A stretch of 64,000 bases of DNA from Clostridia bacterium (GCA_017399225.1 JAFQEB010000009.1:1-64000); one strand, 5' to 3'; counted from the stretch's first letter, positions 56,256 through 64,000 are shown. Numbers and translations: made by a program. Notes: generated from the letters alone by a model not told the origin.

Positions 56256-57122
56256 TTACCAGAAGAGCTGCAATTCTCCATGCAGGATGCTGAAACGCGC
56301 CTCGTCCATGTTGAATACTTCGCCGTCGATGTTCAGGCGCATCCCCTTGGAAAGGATCGTGACCTCCGTGCAGCGGCGATGAGTGGTAAACGGGAATTTG
56401 AGCACCCGTCCCATCAGCAGGGACGGCAGATAGAACGGGATCATCCAGCGAGGCTTGTTTTCCACCACCACAAGATCAAAGGCGCCGTCGTCAGGAGCTG
56501 CGTCCGGGCAGATCGGAATGCCGCCGCCAAAGAAGCGCCCGTTGGCAACGGAGCAGATCAGCACATCCCGTTCCTGCGTTTCACCGTCGACCGTAAAGCG
56601 CACATGAACCGGCTTGTAATGGCTGATGCCGCGCACAAGGCCGTACAGATACGGCAGGATGCCCTTGACGTACTTCTTGGCCGCAAGGGTGTAGTCCAGC
56701 ACCGTCACATCAAAGCCGGTGCCGCTGACGTTCAGGAAAAGACGATCGTTGATGCGGCCCACATCGACCGGCCGGGCCCTGTTGGCGAGGATGAGTTCCA
56801 ACGCCTCCAGCGGTTTTTTGGGGATGCCCACGGTCTTGATAAAATCATTGCCCGTCCCCGCAGGGATGATCCCCAGCGGGACGCTGGTGCCCATCAGTCC
56901 GCAGGCGACCTCATAGGCTGTGCCATCGCCGCCGACAGCCACGACGCCGGAGCAGCTCTCCCTTTGGGCAGCAGCGTGGGAAAGCTGCGTTGCATGGCCG
57001 GGCTGCTCCGTGCGGAGGAATTCCGCCTGAATGCCTCGCTGCTCAAGCGCAGCCTTCAGCTGTGCTTCAATTTTCAGGGCATAGCCGCTGCCAGCGGCAG
57101 GATTGACAATGAAGGTCAGCAT
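56256..57122 (-). CDS. Diacylglycerol/lipid kinase family protein (YegS/DagK-like)
   Basis: A 288-residue DAGK-catalytic-domain kinase. Visible: FIVNPAAGSGYALKIEAQ, the nucleotide loop VVAVGGDGTAYEVACGL (G-G-D-G-T) near residue 70, LGIIPAGTGNDFIKTVGIP (P-A-G-T-x-N-D), FLNVSGTGFDVTVL, and the C-terminal VANGRFFGGGIPICPDAAPDDGAFDLVVV with acidic metal site. In Gram-positives this family supplies phosphatidic acid from diacylglycerol released during teichoic acid synthesis. The M at 57122 has AGAGG 9 bases upstream; an ATG at 57131 is adjacent to it. Confidence 0.92.
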   Translation of the reverse strand: MLTFIVNPAAGSGYALKIEAQLKAALEQRGIQAEFLRTEQPGHATQLSHAAAQRESCSGVVAVGGDGTAYEVACGLMGTSVPLGIIPAGTGNDFIKTVGIPKKPLEALELILANRARPVDVGRINDRLFLNVSGTGFDVTVLDYTLAAKKYVKGILPYLYGLVRGISHYKPVHVRFTVDGETQERDVLICSVANGRFFGGGIPICPDAAPDDGAFDLVVVENKPRWMIPFYLPSLLMGRVLKFPFTTHRRCTEVTILSKGMRLNIDGEVFNMDEARFSILHGELQLFW

Positions 57123-57148
57123 GGTCAGCATCCTCTCTGCTTTGGTAT

Positions 57149-57619
57149 TCAGTCCGCATCCAGCTCCATATAGCGGCGGTAGGTCCTAAAGCCAATACGC
57201 TCGTAGAAGGCCAGGGCGTTCTCATTGAACTCCCACATGTTCAGTTCAATGCGGGCATAGCCCGTCTCCCTGGCACGGGCGCGCACGGCGTCCACCAGGA
57301 GCCTGCCTGCGCCCTGACGCCGACAGCAACTGTCCACGGCGATCTCCTCGATGTCCACGAACCTGCTGGCCTTGCGGTAGGGGGATTCCGGACGGTCGAT
57401 ATACTTCAGGCACGCAAAGCCCACGATGCCGTCTTCATTCTCTGCCACGAGGATCTCATGGCCCTCCCCCGCAAAGAGGACGTTAACGTAATCCTGCAAT
57501 TCCTGTCCGAAGCCGGGGCGGAAGACGTCCGGGCGGCCCTCCACATGCAGCTCGTTCACCTGCCGGCGCAGCTCATTGATGCGGGGCAGATCCTTTTCTG
57601 TCGCCATTCGTACGTTCAC
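57149..57619 (-). CDS. GNAT-family acetyltransferase (RimI-like)
   Basis: A 156-residue GNAT protein. Start VRMATEKDLPRINELRRQV, acceptor-side strand GHEILVAENEDGIVGFACLKYI, and acetyl-CoA loop CCRRQGAGRLLVDAVRARA (R-x-Q-G-x-G-R) followed by ARIELNMWEFNENALAFYERIGF, with the typical N-x-x-A-x-x-F-Y-E-x-x-G-F motif. The substrate is unknown. The start is a GTG at 57619; AAGGA lies 11 bases upstream, and an ATG at 57607 is the alternative. It follows the transketolase terminator and precedes the lipid kinase gene by 26 bases. Confidence 0.9.
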   Translation of the reverse strand: MNVRMATEKDLPRINELRRQVNELHVEGRPDVFRPGFGQELQDYVNVLFAGEGHEILVAENEDGIVGFACLKYIDRPESPYRKASRFVDIEEIAVDSCCRRQGAGRLLVDAVRARARETGYARIELNMWEFNENALAFYERIGFRTYRRYMELDAD

Positions 57620-57644
57620 GTCAGATCTTGTCCTTCCTGATCTT

Positions 57645-57680
57645 CAAAAAAGCGGCGCTCCGCACGATACGGAACGCCGC
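57645..57680 (-). terminator. Terminator of the transketolase operon
   Basis: Minus strand: 11-bp stem (57670-57680 with 57652-57662, one G-U pair), then TTTTTT. It ends transcription 18 bases after the stop of the C-terminal subunit. Confidence 0.88.
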
Positions 57681-57698
57681 AATGAAGCTCAATTTGGA

Positions 57699-58613
57699 TT
57701 AAGCGTTCATGATCTTCTCGGCGATCTGCTTGCCGGTCAGGCCGTACTCCTCCAGGAGGTGAGCGGGCTTACCGGACTGGCCGAACTCGTCGTTGATGCC
57801 GATCTTGAGGAACTTCTCCAGGCCCATGCCGCACAGCGCGGACGCAACAGCGTCGCCCAGGCCGCCGATGACGGAGTGCTCTTCCACCGTGAAGACCTTG
57901 CCGCACTTGGCAGCGTACTCACGGGTCAGCTCCTCGTCGAAGGGCTTGAGGGTGTGGTGATTGACCAGCGCGGCGTCGATGCCGTTCTGGGCCAGGATCT
58001 CCACGGCCTCCAGGCAGTGCTCCAGCATGATGCCGCAGCAGAAGATCACAACGTCCTTGCCGTCCTTGATCACATTGCCCTTGCCGACCTCGAAGGGACG
58101 CTCCTCATACACGGGAGAGGGCAGGCGGGCGGTACGGATGTACACGGGGCCGTTGATCTTGGCAGCAGCCTCGACGCACTTGTAGCACTCGTTGGCGTCG
58201 GAGGGCACGAAGACGGTCATGTTGGGCAGCACGCGCATCAGGGCGATATCCTCAATCGCCTGGTGGGAGCCACCGTCCTCACCCAGGGTGATGCCCGCGT
58301 GAGAGAAGCCGAACTTGACATTCAGCTTGGGGTAGCACACGCCGTTGCGGATCTGGTCGTAGGAACGGCCAGCGAACACCGCGAAGGTGGAGCAGAAGGG
58401 GATCAGGCCCATGGTGGATGCGCCGCCGGCCATGTTGACCATGTTGGCCTCGGCGATGCCGCAGTCGATGAAGCGATCGGGGTAGGCCTTCTTGAAACCA
58501 TTGGTCATGGTAGCCGCGGCCAGGTCGGCGTCGAACACGACGACCTTGTCATTCTCAGCGCCCAGCTTGACGATGGCCTCGCCATAGGCGACGCGGATTG
58601 CTTTCTTTTCCAT
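57699..58613 (-). CDS. Transketolase, C-terminal subunit
   Basis: One half of a split transketolase, which moves two-carbon units between sugar phosphates in the pentose phosphate pathway. 304 residues: VVVFDADLAAATMTNGFKKAYPDRFIDCGIAEANMVNMAGG (E-A-N-M is the catalytic Glu region), FCSTFAVFAGRSYDQIRN, GFSHAGITLGEDGGSHQAIEDIALM, and the C-terminal domain with GKVFTVEEHSVIGGLGDAV. The N-terminal ThDP-binding half is the adjacent gene, 4 bases upstream. Both halves are needed for activity. This arrangement is common in Clostridia. Confidence 0.94.
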   Translation of the reverse strand: MEKKAIRVAYGEAIVKLGAENDKVVVFDADLAAATMTNGFKKAYPDRFIDCGIAEANMVNMAGGASTMGLIPFCSTFAVFAGRSYDQIRNGVCYPKLNVKFGFSHAGITLGEDGGSHQAIEDIALMRVLPNMTVFVPSDANECYKCVEAAAKINGPVYIRTARLPSPVYEERPFEVGKGNVIKDGKDVVIFCCGIMLEHCLEAVEILAQNGIDAALVNHHTLKPFDEELTREYAAKCGKVFTVEEHSVIGGLGDAVASALCGMGLEKFLKIGINDEFGQSGKPAHLLEEYGLTGKQIAEKIMNA

Positions 58614-58617
58614 CTTC

Positions 58618-59433
58618 TTACGCCTCCAGTTCCTTCAGTGCAGCTTCGGTCTCGGCAGCGTTGGGAGCCTTGCCGTGCCAGCCGACCTGGCCCTCCATGA
58701 AGGAGACGCCCTTACCCTTGGTGGTGTGCAGGTGGATCAGGCGGGGCTTGCCGGGGCAAGCGGGGGTGTGCAGGGCAGCCAGCACCTGCTCGATATCGTT
58801 GCCGTCGGCCACTTCGATCACGTCATAGCCGAAGGCACGCCACTTCGCGCCCACATCGCCCAGGGACATGACCTCGTCGTTAGTGCCATCGATCTGCATA
58901 CCATTGTGGTCGAAGATGACGGTCAGGTTGTCCAGGCCGTAGTGCGCCGCGGCCATGGAAGCTTCCCACACGAGGCCTTCCTGGCTTTCGCCGTCGCCGA
59001 TGATGGTGTACACATGGCAGGGATTGCCGGTCTTCTTCGCGCCCAGCGCCATGCCGGCAGCGATGGAGATGCCCTGGCCCAGGGAGCCGGTAGAGGCATC
59101 CACACCGGGGCACTTCTTCACGTCAGGATGGCCCTGCAGGATGCCATGCAGCTGACGGAACTTATCAAACTCTTCGGGGCCGAAGAAGCCGCGCTCGCAC
59201 AGGGTACCGTACAGACCAGGGGCAGCATGGCCCTTGGACAGGACGAAGCGGTCGCGGTTGGGGTTCTTGTCATCCTTGGGATCGATGCCCTTCATCACGT
59301 CGAAGTAAAGGGCGACCATGGCCTCCGTCGCAGACAGAGAGCCGCCGGGATGGCCAGCGCCCGCCTTGTTGGTCATGGTGATGATGTTGCGGCGAACGCG
59401 CCGGCATACATCCTTCAGTTCCAGAATGTCCAT
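58618..59433 (-). CDS. Transketolase, N-terminal subunit
   Basis: ThDP-binding half of the split transketolase. 271 residues: NIITMTNKAGAGHPGGSLSATEAMVALYF (G-H-P-G-G-S), DRFVLSKGHAAPGLYGTLCERG with the substrate-binding His, VDASTGSLGQGISIAAGMALG, and the ThDP/metal motif YTIIGDGESQEGLVWEASMAA (G-D-G-E-x-x-E-G) ending in the N of DHNGMQIDG. The start ATG 59433 follows GAGGAGG by 9 bases. It has a TTGACA/TATAAT promoter about 67 bases upstream and is co-transcribed with the other half. Confidence 0.95.
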   Translation of the reverse strand: MDILELKDVCRRVRRNIITMTNKAGAGHPGGSLSATEAMVALYFDVMKGIDPKDDKNPNRDRFVLSKGHAAPGLYGTLCERGFFGPEEFDKFRQLHGILQGHPDVKKCPGVDASTGSLGQGISIAAGMALGAKKTGNPCHVYTIIGDGESQEGLVWEASMAAAHYGLDNLTVIFDHNGMQIDGTNDEVMSLGDVGAKWRAFGYDVIEVADGNDIEQVLAALHTPACPGKPRLIHLHTTKGKGVSFMEGQVGWHGKAPNAAETEAALKELEA

Positions 59434-59499
59434 GTTAGTACCTCCTCATGTGCCGTAGCCGCTCCTGTGCGGCGAAACAGGCATGTCCGTACATCAAAC

Positions 59500-59529
59500 A
59501 TTATAGTATGTCTAAGCACTTATTGTCAA
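59500..59529 (-). promoter_or_regulatory. Transketolase promoter (TTGACA-18-TATAAT)
   Basis: Consensus -35 (59524-59529) and -10 (59500-59505), 18 bases apart, on the minus strand. Confidence 0.85.
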
Positions 59530-59594
59530 TCCATAGCCATGTGTGTTTTCCTCAGTTTTTGCCCATTTTCCCACATTTTGCGGCAGAAGCTGGC

Positions 59595-60683
59595 TCACAG
59601 TCTGCCCGCTGGTTCAAACCAAGCGGGAGACTCAGGGAAGCAGGCGTCCAGCTCCGGCAGCTGTGTCCGTTCAAATTCCACAATAAATTCCATCATCTGT
59701 TCCAGCATTGCCTCCAGCTCTGTCTGTGAGGTTGGTGCAATGCTGGCAAATCCCAGCGAATGACTGAAGCCAATCCCCTGGAAAGATATGCCTATTTCCG
59801 TTCGGGTATGCGACGGACCGGAATCTGCCGTAACAAAGAGCACGTTTCCCCGTTCCGTCCGTTTCTCCAAACCACATGTGCCGCCGACCCAAACCAGACT
59901 GTAGGTGTAGCCATGTCTCTTCGCCACCTTTTTCATCGCTGTCGCGAGAGAATAATGGACCTCACGCAGGGTCTGCGCAAAATCTCCGGGCAGCCGCATC
60001 ACAAAGAATCTCCGGCATTTTTCCAATATAGGCTGCGCCATCTGATTTTTTAGGGCAATATGCTGCTTCTCTGCCTCCGTCAACACGATTTTCAGCGTGG
60101 ACTCCATGCGAACCTTTGGCAGCAGCTTCTGCATGGCTTTGCAGTAGCACGATGCGTCCCGCAACTGCCCGTCCTGCAGCACGTCGATGGTCATGTCCAG
60201 CCACGCATTGCCAAAGACGCCGTCCCGGTGCAGAGTAATCCCGGAGCCACGCAACCGCCACACACTTGCTTTCGCCGGATTGCCATCCAGTATGTAGGGA
60301 TCAGCGCTGCCGAAGAAGTCAACATCATAATAGCACAGCACTGCATCGCCGAAGCCATAAGAGCGATGGATCTTGCCCATCAACGGTAGCAGCAGCTCCT
60401 CCGGGAAGTCCTCACGCCCGCCAATGTTCGTCAGCGCGCATTCGAACAGAAGCGCCGAAGTCGTCGGCAAAAGCTGGCATTCCCCGATCTCCGGGCAATC
60501 CTTCCGCAGGCGATTGAAAGCCTTCGGGCAAGCTTCCAGCTCGTGCACAAGATCTGAAAAGTGGTACAGAAACCGCCGGTAGGTCAGCCCGTTCTCTTCA
60601 AGGAAGCGATGAACGATCTCCGGCCACTGCGCAAAGCAAATCTTCGTTTTGATATAAAACCGGTATTGCTGAATCACACGCAT
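59595..60683 (-). CDS. Protein of 362 residues, family not recognised
   Basis: Soluble-looking protein, no signal or membrane helix. Start MRVIQQYRFYIKTKICFAQW at ATG 60683, with GAGGTG 7 bases upstream. The N-terminal half is helical (TYRRFLYHFSDLVHELEACP, PKAFNRLRKDC); then comes ECQLLPTTSALLFECALTNI and a strand-rich part with GDAVLCYYDVDFFG. The middle contains DGVFGNAWLDMTIDVLQDGQ, and the C-terminal half has VMRLPGDFAQTLREVHYSL and KRHGYTYSLVWVGGTCGLEK. Base composition is slightly more A/T-rich than the surroundings and Cys are many. It has its own promoter. The context (spoIVF upstream, transketolase downstream) gives no clear role. Confidence 0.75.
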   Translation of the reverse strand: MRVIQQYRFYIKTKICFAQWPEIVHRFLEENGLTYRRFLYHFSDLVHELEACPKAFNRLRKDCPEIGECQLLPTTSALLFECALTNIGGREDFPEELLLPLMGKIHRSYGFGDAVLCYYDVDFFGSADPYILDGNPAKASVWRLRGSGITLHRDGVFGNAWLDMTIDVLQDGQLRDASCYCKAMQKLLPKVRMESTLKIVLTEAEKQHIALKNQMAQPILEKCRRFFVMRLPGDFAQTLREVHYSLATAMKKVAKRHGYTYSLVWVGGTCGLEKRTERGNVLFVTADSGPSHTRTEIGISFQGIGFSHSLGFASIAPTSQTELEAMLEQMMEFIVEFERTQLPELDACFPESPAWFEPAGRL

Positions 60684-60709
60684 GGGAACACACCTCTTTC
60701 CTTGCTCCC

Positions 60710-60738
60710 ATAATACACCATAATGCCTGTGAAAGCAA
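60710..60738 (-). promoter_or_regulatory. Promoter of the 362-residue protein gene
   Basis: TTGCTT (60733-60738), 17 bases, TATTAT (60710-60715) on the minus strand, 27 bases before the ATG. Confidence 0.6.
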
Positions 60739-60745
60739 CCTCGGC

Positions 60746-61627
60746 TCACTTCATCGCATCGATACACCTCATCTGCGGCCTCTCCAGATAGCAAGCGATC
60801 AGCCTCTCCTCCGTCAGGACCCCAAGAGGCCGCAGCGTCCCCTGCTCCATCAGGCATAGCTCCGTCAGCGCGCGGGGCGCAAGGAGCCGCACCGCCCGGT
60901 GCAGCGGCGTCCCGGCCAGCACGGCAATGCGTCGTAAAGGCACGTGTCCCCGGGATTCCAGCAGGAGCTTGCGGGCCATCAGCCTTTGCAGCTCGCTGAG
61001 GGCCTGTGTGGTGGTCGCCAGGGATGCGCTGTACATCAGGAAGCAGCCCGCCGCCGCCAGCGACCAGTTCCAGCCGCCCGTCCGCCAGGCCAGCCACACG
61101 CTGCCGCCTATGGCCGATATGCCCAGGAGCGTGCCCGTCGTCCGCAGGACGCGACGCACGTTCTCCCCCCGAAGGCAGCACCCCAGCAGCAGCGACAGCA
61201 ATCGCCCGCCGTCAAGGGGCAGCGCCGGCAGCAGATTCACCGCGAGGATGGCTGCATTGGCCAGAAACAGCCGCTTTCCCAGGCTGTGCGGCAGCCAGCC
61301 CCAGGCCGTCAGCCGGATGGACAGCCAGGCGAGCAAGGCGGTCATTGCAGGGCCTGCCGCCAGCATGATCACGCGGCGCAGGGGCGGCAGCCGCTCCTCA
61401 TCCTCCAGGCGCATCACTGCCCCCAGCGGAGTCAGCTCCAGTTCATACGGCGGCTGCCCCATCGCTGCTGCGGCTGCGGCATGGGCGCACTCATGGAGCA
61501 TGATGGAGATCAGGCCTGTCAGCAGCATGGAGGCCGTCCCCGTCAGCAGCGCATAGCCTGCAAACAGCAGCGTTCCCATATGCAGGAACACATCCGTCTG
61601 CCCGATGGTCATCAGCCGTCTTCTCAT
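60746..61627 (-). CDS. spoIVFB: Intramembrane metalloprotease, SpoIVFB-like (M50)
   Basis: Site-2-protease-like enzyme; SpoIVFB cleaves pro-sigma-K in the outer forespore membrane during sporulation. 293 residues. The zinc motif is H-E-C-A-H in ISIMLHECAHAAAAAAM near residue 45, with the second motif NLLPALPLDGGRLLSLLLG (N-x-x-P-x-x-P-L-D-G-G-R) near residue 134. About five to six hydrophobic helices surround them. The C-terminal ~70 residues resemble a CBS-like half (RIAVLAGTPLHRAVRLLA), consistent with SpoIVFB. It overlaps spoIVFA by 4 bases. SpoIVFB is supported by the neighbour; an unrelated M50 role remains possible. Confidence 0.84.
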   Translation of the reverse strand: MRRRLMTIGQTDVFLHMGTLLFAGYALLTGTASMLLTGLISIMLHECAHAAAAAAMGQPPYELELTPLGAVMRLEDEERLPPLRRVIMLAAGPAMTALLAWLSIRLTAWGWLPHSLGKRLFLANAAILAVNLLPALPLDGGRLLSLLLGCCLRGENVRRVLRTTGTLLGISAIGGSVWLAWRTGGWNWSLAAAGCFLMYSASLATTTQALSELQRLMARKLLLESRGHVPLRRIAVLAGTPLHRAVRLLAPRALTELCLMEQGTLRPLGVLTEERLIACYLERPQMRCIDAMK

Positions 61628-62316
61628 ACGCCGCCAAGATACAGCGCTGGATCGATGCTCAGACCGTCCCGCCGCACCTCGAAGACGCAGTCCGCGCCGG
61701 TCATCAGCGTGCCGATGGGCTCCCCTGCCGTGACTGCGTCGCCCAGGGTGACGCTGACCGTTTCAAGATTCCCGTACAGGCAGGACAAGCCGTCGCTCCC
61801 CATCACCTGCACCAGCCGCTCGTCTCCATTGCCGTGATACACGCCGATCACCTCGCCCGGCGCCGCGGCGGTCACGCTTCTGCCGTTGCTGCGCCAGGAC
61901 ATGTAGGGCTCTGCCTCAGACCAGGCATGTACCACCACCCCTCCGCTGACCGGCAGCGACAGGGCCTCCGCGTCGTTTTCCCCGAAGACCAGCGTAGCCT
62001 CCGGAAACAGGGAGCTGACAAAGGACAGCCGCCCAAGCTGATCGTCCAGGAGGGAATCATCCGTGGCGGCGGCCAGCACCGCATCCGTGGCAGCGCTGAG
62101 CTCCGGCAGTGCACCGGAACGCAGCGTCACCGCAAACAGCACCAGACAGGCTGCGACCCCCATGTTGCGCAGGAGCGTATCGCTGCCCCGCGTTTTCTCC
62201 CGTTCCTTCCAGACGATGCCTTCCGCCTGTTTTCCTTCTTCACAGCACGCTTCCGGGGACAAGCGGCGCTTCCGCACCCTCATCTGCCCAACCTGAGTAC
62301 GCTCCATTTCTGCCAT
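61624..62316 (-). CDS. spoIVFA: SpoIVFA-like M23-fold protein
   Basis: Partner that holds and inhibits SpoIVFB at the forespore membrane. 230 residues: cytoplasmic basic N-terminus (MRVRKRRLSPEACCEEGKQ), one membrane helix near residue 53 (NMGVAACLVLFAVTLRSGA), and a C-terminal LytM/M23-like fold (VVVHAWSEAEPYMSWRSNG, GEVIGVYHGNGDERLVQVMG, LSCLYGNLETVSVTLGDAVTAGEPIG, DCVFEVRRDGLSIDPALYL). The M23 metal ligands (H-x-x-x-D, H-x-H) are absent, as in inactive sporulation partners. The ATG 62316 has AAGGTG in the 3' arm of the upstream hairpin. SpoIIQ-like proteins share the fold, but the tie to spoIVFB favours SpoIVFA. Confidence 0.78.
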   Translation of the reverse strand: MAEMERTQVGQMRVRKRRLSPEACCEEGKQAEGIVWKEREKTRGSDTLLRNMGVAACLVLFAVTLRSGALPELSAATDAVLAAATDDSLLDDQLGRLSFVSSLFPEATLVFGENDAEALSLPVSGGVVVHAWSEAEPYMSWRSNGRSVTAAAPGEVIGVYHGNGDERLVQVMGSDGLSCLYGNLETVSVTLGDAVTAGEPIGTLMTGADCVFEVRRDGLSIDPALYLGGV

Positions 62317-62363
62317 CAAAAATCACCTTCCCTGGGCAAAGCCTATGCCTGGAAAGGTGATTT
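62317..62363 (-). terminator. Hairpin after the YnbB-type gene, overlapping the spoIVFA ribosome site
   Basis: Minus strand: AAATCACCTT (62354-62363) pairs with AAGGTGATTT (62320-62329), loop about 24 bases, TTTTTG at the end. It acts as a terminator for the upstream gene and carries the spoIVFA ribosome site in its 3' arm. Confidence 0.65.
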
Positions 62364-62378
62364 GATGTTATTCGTTTC

Positions 62379-63629
62379 TTACAGCGTCAGCGCACCCTGA
62401 TCCACCATGCGCTGCAGGGCCTGGGCCATCGCGATGCGACCGTGGGCGTAGGTCAGGCCGCCCTGCATGTAGGCGGTGAAGGGCTCGCGCATGGGGGCGT
62501 CGGCGGAGAGCTCAACGGACGCGCCGGCCACGAAGGTACCGGCCGCCATGACGACGGGATCGTTGTAGCCAGGCATGTCCCAGGGCTCCGGGAGAGCCAT
62601 CGAGTCGATGGGCGAGGCCATCTGAATACCCTGGCAGAAGGCGACCAGGCGCTCCGGGGTGCGCATCTGAATGGCCTGGATGATGTCGGCGCGGGGAGCG
62701 TCGGACGGGGGCGTGGTGGTCATGCCCAGCTCCTCGAAGATGCGGGCGGCCAGGCAGGCCGTCTTGATGGCCTGGGCCACGGTGTGGGGCGCCATGAACA
62801 GGCCCTGGTAGAAGGGCTGGTAGCTGGCGGCGTAAGAACCGACTTCCAGTCCGATTCCGGGGGCGGTCAGGCGGTAGGAGATTCGCTCGATGGCGTCCTG
62901 CTTGCCCACGATGTAGCCGCCGGTGGGCGCGATGCCGCCGCCGGGATTCTTGATCAGGCTGCCGACGCAAACGTCCGCGCCGTAGTGGCTGGGCTCCTTT
63001 TCGCAGACGAACTCGCCGTAGCAGTTGTCCACCATCAGGCGGACGCCGGGGTGCTTGCGGTGCAGCATGTCGGCCAGGTCGACGAATTCCTCCGGCATCA
63101 ACGAGGGGCGCCAGGCATATCCGCGGCTGCGCTGGGCGATGACCAGCTTCGTGTTGGGCCCAATGGCCGCGTCCACCGCATCCACGTCGATGCGGCCGTC
63201 GGCAGTCAGGTCGACCTGATTGTAGGTGACCCCCATCTCCTTCAGACTGCCCACGGGAGCCGGACCTTCGCCCCAGCCGATGATGTTTTCCAGAGTGTCG
63301 TAGGGCATACCGGTGGCAGAAAGGATCTCGTCGCCGGGCAGGGTCAGCCCGAAGAGGCACAGGCTGATGGCATGGGTGCCGCTGACGATCTGCGGGCGGA
63401 CGATGGCCGCCTCGGTGCCGAAGAGGTCAGCATAAATACGCTCCAGGGTATCACGGCCCACGTCGTCGTAGCCGTAGCCGGTAGTGGGGGCGAAGTGGCG
63501 GTAGGCGACCATGTGCTCCTGGAATGCCTTCAAAATGCGGCGGGTGCCGTGCTCCTCGATGGCGTCGATACGGGCAAACTGCTCCTTCAGCCCAGCTTCA
63601 GCATGGGCGATGCGTTCCTGTATGGTCAT
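62379..63629 (-). CDS. YnbB-type PLP-dependent protein (methionine gamma-lyase-like, aluminium-resistance family)
   Basis: A 416-residue PLP enzyme of the Cys/Met-metabolism fold in the aluminium-resistance/YnbB group. Markers: TTGYGYDDVGRDTLERIYADLFGTEAAIVRPQIVSGTHAI, FGLTLPGDEILSATGMPYDTLE, RSRGYAWRPSL, LMVDNCYGEFVCEKEPSHYGAD and VGSLIKNPGGGIAPTGGY with the Schiff-base Lys in S-L-I-K-N-P. The true reaction is unknown; methionine lysis is only assumed by homology. It overlaps the miaA end by 4 bases, the conserved miaA-ynbB order of Firmicutes. Confidence 0.9.
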   Translation of the reverse strand: MTIQERIAHAEAGLKEQFARIDAIEEHGTRRILKAFQEHMVAYRHFAPTTGYGYDDVGRDTLERIYADLFGTEAAIVRPQIVSGTHAISLCLFGLTLPGDEILSATGMPYDTLENIIGWGEGPAPVGSLKEMGVTYNQVDLTADGRIDVDAVDAAIGPNTKLVIAQRSRGYAWRPSLMPEEFVDLADMLHRKHPGVRLMVDNCYGEFVCEKEPSHYGADVCVGSLIKNPGGGIAPTGGYIVGKQDAIERISYRLTAPGIGLEVGSYAASYQPFYQGLFMAPHTVAQAIKTACLAARIFEELGMTTTPPSDAPRADIIQAIQMRTPERLVAFCQGIQMASPIDSMALPEPWDMPGYNDPVVMAAGTFVAGASVELSADAPMREPFTAYMQGGLTYAHGRIAMAQALQRMVDQGALTL

Positions 63630-64000
63630 GCTTCTTCTCCTTTTGTGGCGTCGCCGACGCCGTGTACATACCAGTTTTCGAGGGTTTCGTAGGCGTCGGG
63701 GGCCAGGGCGTTCACCCAGAGGACGTTCTCCTCCCGGCGCATCCAGGTCAGCTGGCGCTTGGCATAGTGGCGGGTGTTCAGCTTGAGGAGGTAGTCGGTC
63801 TCCTCAAAGGTCGCTTCGCCGCGGACGTAGGGCACCAGCTCCTTGTAGCCGATGGCCTTCATGGCCTGGGCGTCGGCGGGGACGCCGCTGCCCAGGAGGC
63901 CGCGGACTTCGTCTGCCAGGCCGCCGGCAAACATCATGTCGATGCGCTTTTCCACCCGCTGGTAAAGGATGGCGCGATCCATGGTCAGGGTGGCGACGCG
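63626..64000 (-). CDS. miaA: tRNA dimethylallyltransferase, C-terminal part (runs off window)
   Basis: Adds a dimethylallyl group to A37 of tRNAs that read UNN codons. Only the C-terminal ~125 residues are present; the frame continues past the right edge, so the ATP/P-loop N-terminus is outside. The visible part is diagnostic: RVEKRIDMMFAGGLADEVRGLL, MKAIGYKELVPYV (A-I-G-Y-K-E/Q) and LKLNTRHYAKRQLTWMRRE (T-R-x-Y-A-K-R-Q-x-x-W). It overlaps the YnbB-type gene by 4 bases. Confidence 0.93.
   Translation of the reverse strand, partial: RVATLTMDRAILYQRVEKRIDMMFAGGLADEVRGLLGSGVPADAQAMKAIGYKELVPYVRGEATFEETDYLLKLNTRHYAKRQLTWMRREENVLWVNALAPDAYETLENWYVHGVGDATKGEEA

Overview
The window is a dense, GC-rich chromosomal segment from a Gram-positive, anaerobic, spore-forming bacterium, most likely an uncultured Clostridia lineage (Bacillota). 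This rests on several things seen together: an Rnf membrane complex, pyruvate phosphate dikinase, a methionine T-box leader, a Firmicutes-style 6S RNA, a spoIVFA-spoIVFB sporulation pair, a split transketolase, the dxs-tlyA-nadK-argR-recN cluster, and strong GGAGG ribosome sites. I see no tRNA, rRNA, phage, insertion sequence or CRISPR array. The genus cannot be fixed from the sequence alone.

Layout. 1-5.9 kb (minus): the N-terminal part of ppdK, then an rnfC-D-E-A-B operon that has no rnfG. 6-17.4 kb (minus): a long run of tightly packed genes starting at a 1-phosphofructokinase-like kinase with its own promoter, then an acetyltransferase, a hydrolase, a membrane-anchored MurF, Ddl, a small membrane protein, dxs, tlyA, nadK, argR and recN. 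17.5-20.6 kb (minus): metG with a T-box leader, then tatD. 20.7-25.2 kb: a secreted Cys-rich protein (plus), a methyltransferase/acetyltransferase pair behind a probable 6S RNA gene, and a TPM-domain protein paired with a zinc-ribbon membrane protein. 25.3-27.7 kb (plus): a 2-keto-3-deoxygluconate module (KDPG aldolase fused to a VOC-like domain, a 55-residue protein, KDG kinase) with a consensus-matching cre-like operator. An intergenic region full of hairpins follows.

28-41 kb: acetyltransferase and flavin-fold genes; a PadR / DUF4097 / transglutaminase-like operon; isocitrate dehydrogenase; UppP; a D,D-carboxypeptidase; a DUF4342 gene joined to an OmpR-type two-component system with two perfect 11-bp tandem repeats upstream; methionine aminopeptidase and ComM. 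41.3-47.8 kb (minus): rbgA-rnhB-yraN and a 1541-residue membrane protein that joins two GT-C glycosyltransferase modules. 48-54.3 kb (plus): a Gln-rich membrane protein and a DUF4230 protein, then argC-argJ-argB-argD, which can carry glutamate to N-acetylornithine and, through ArgJ, to ornithine. 54.3-64 kb: a mutarotase-like gene, a lipid-kinase gene, the two transketolase subunits, an unrecognised 362-residue protein, spoIVFA-spoIVFB, a YnbB-type PLP enzyme and the end of miaA.

How it fits together: the segment is mainly housekeeping metabolism plus envelope work. MurF, Ddl, UppP and the D,D-carboxypeptidase cover cytoplasmic assembly, carrier recycling and trimming of peptidoglycan. The KDG module, transketolase, PPDK, Icd and Rnf cover sugar-acid breakdown and redox/ion energetics. 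ArgR lies 40 kb from the arg operon it probably controls. The points most worth following up are the rnfG-less Rnf operon, the double GT-C fusion, the aldolase-VOC fusion with its small partner gene, the hairpin-rich intergenic element, and the compact regulatory sites upstream of argC, the DUF4342-two-component operon and padR.
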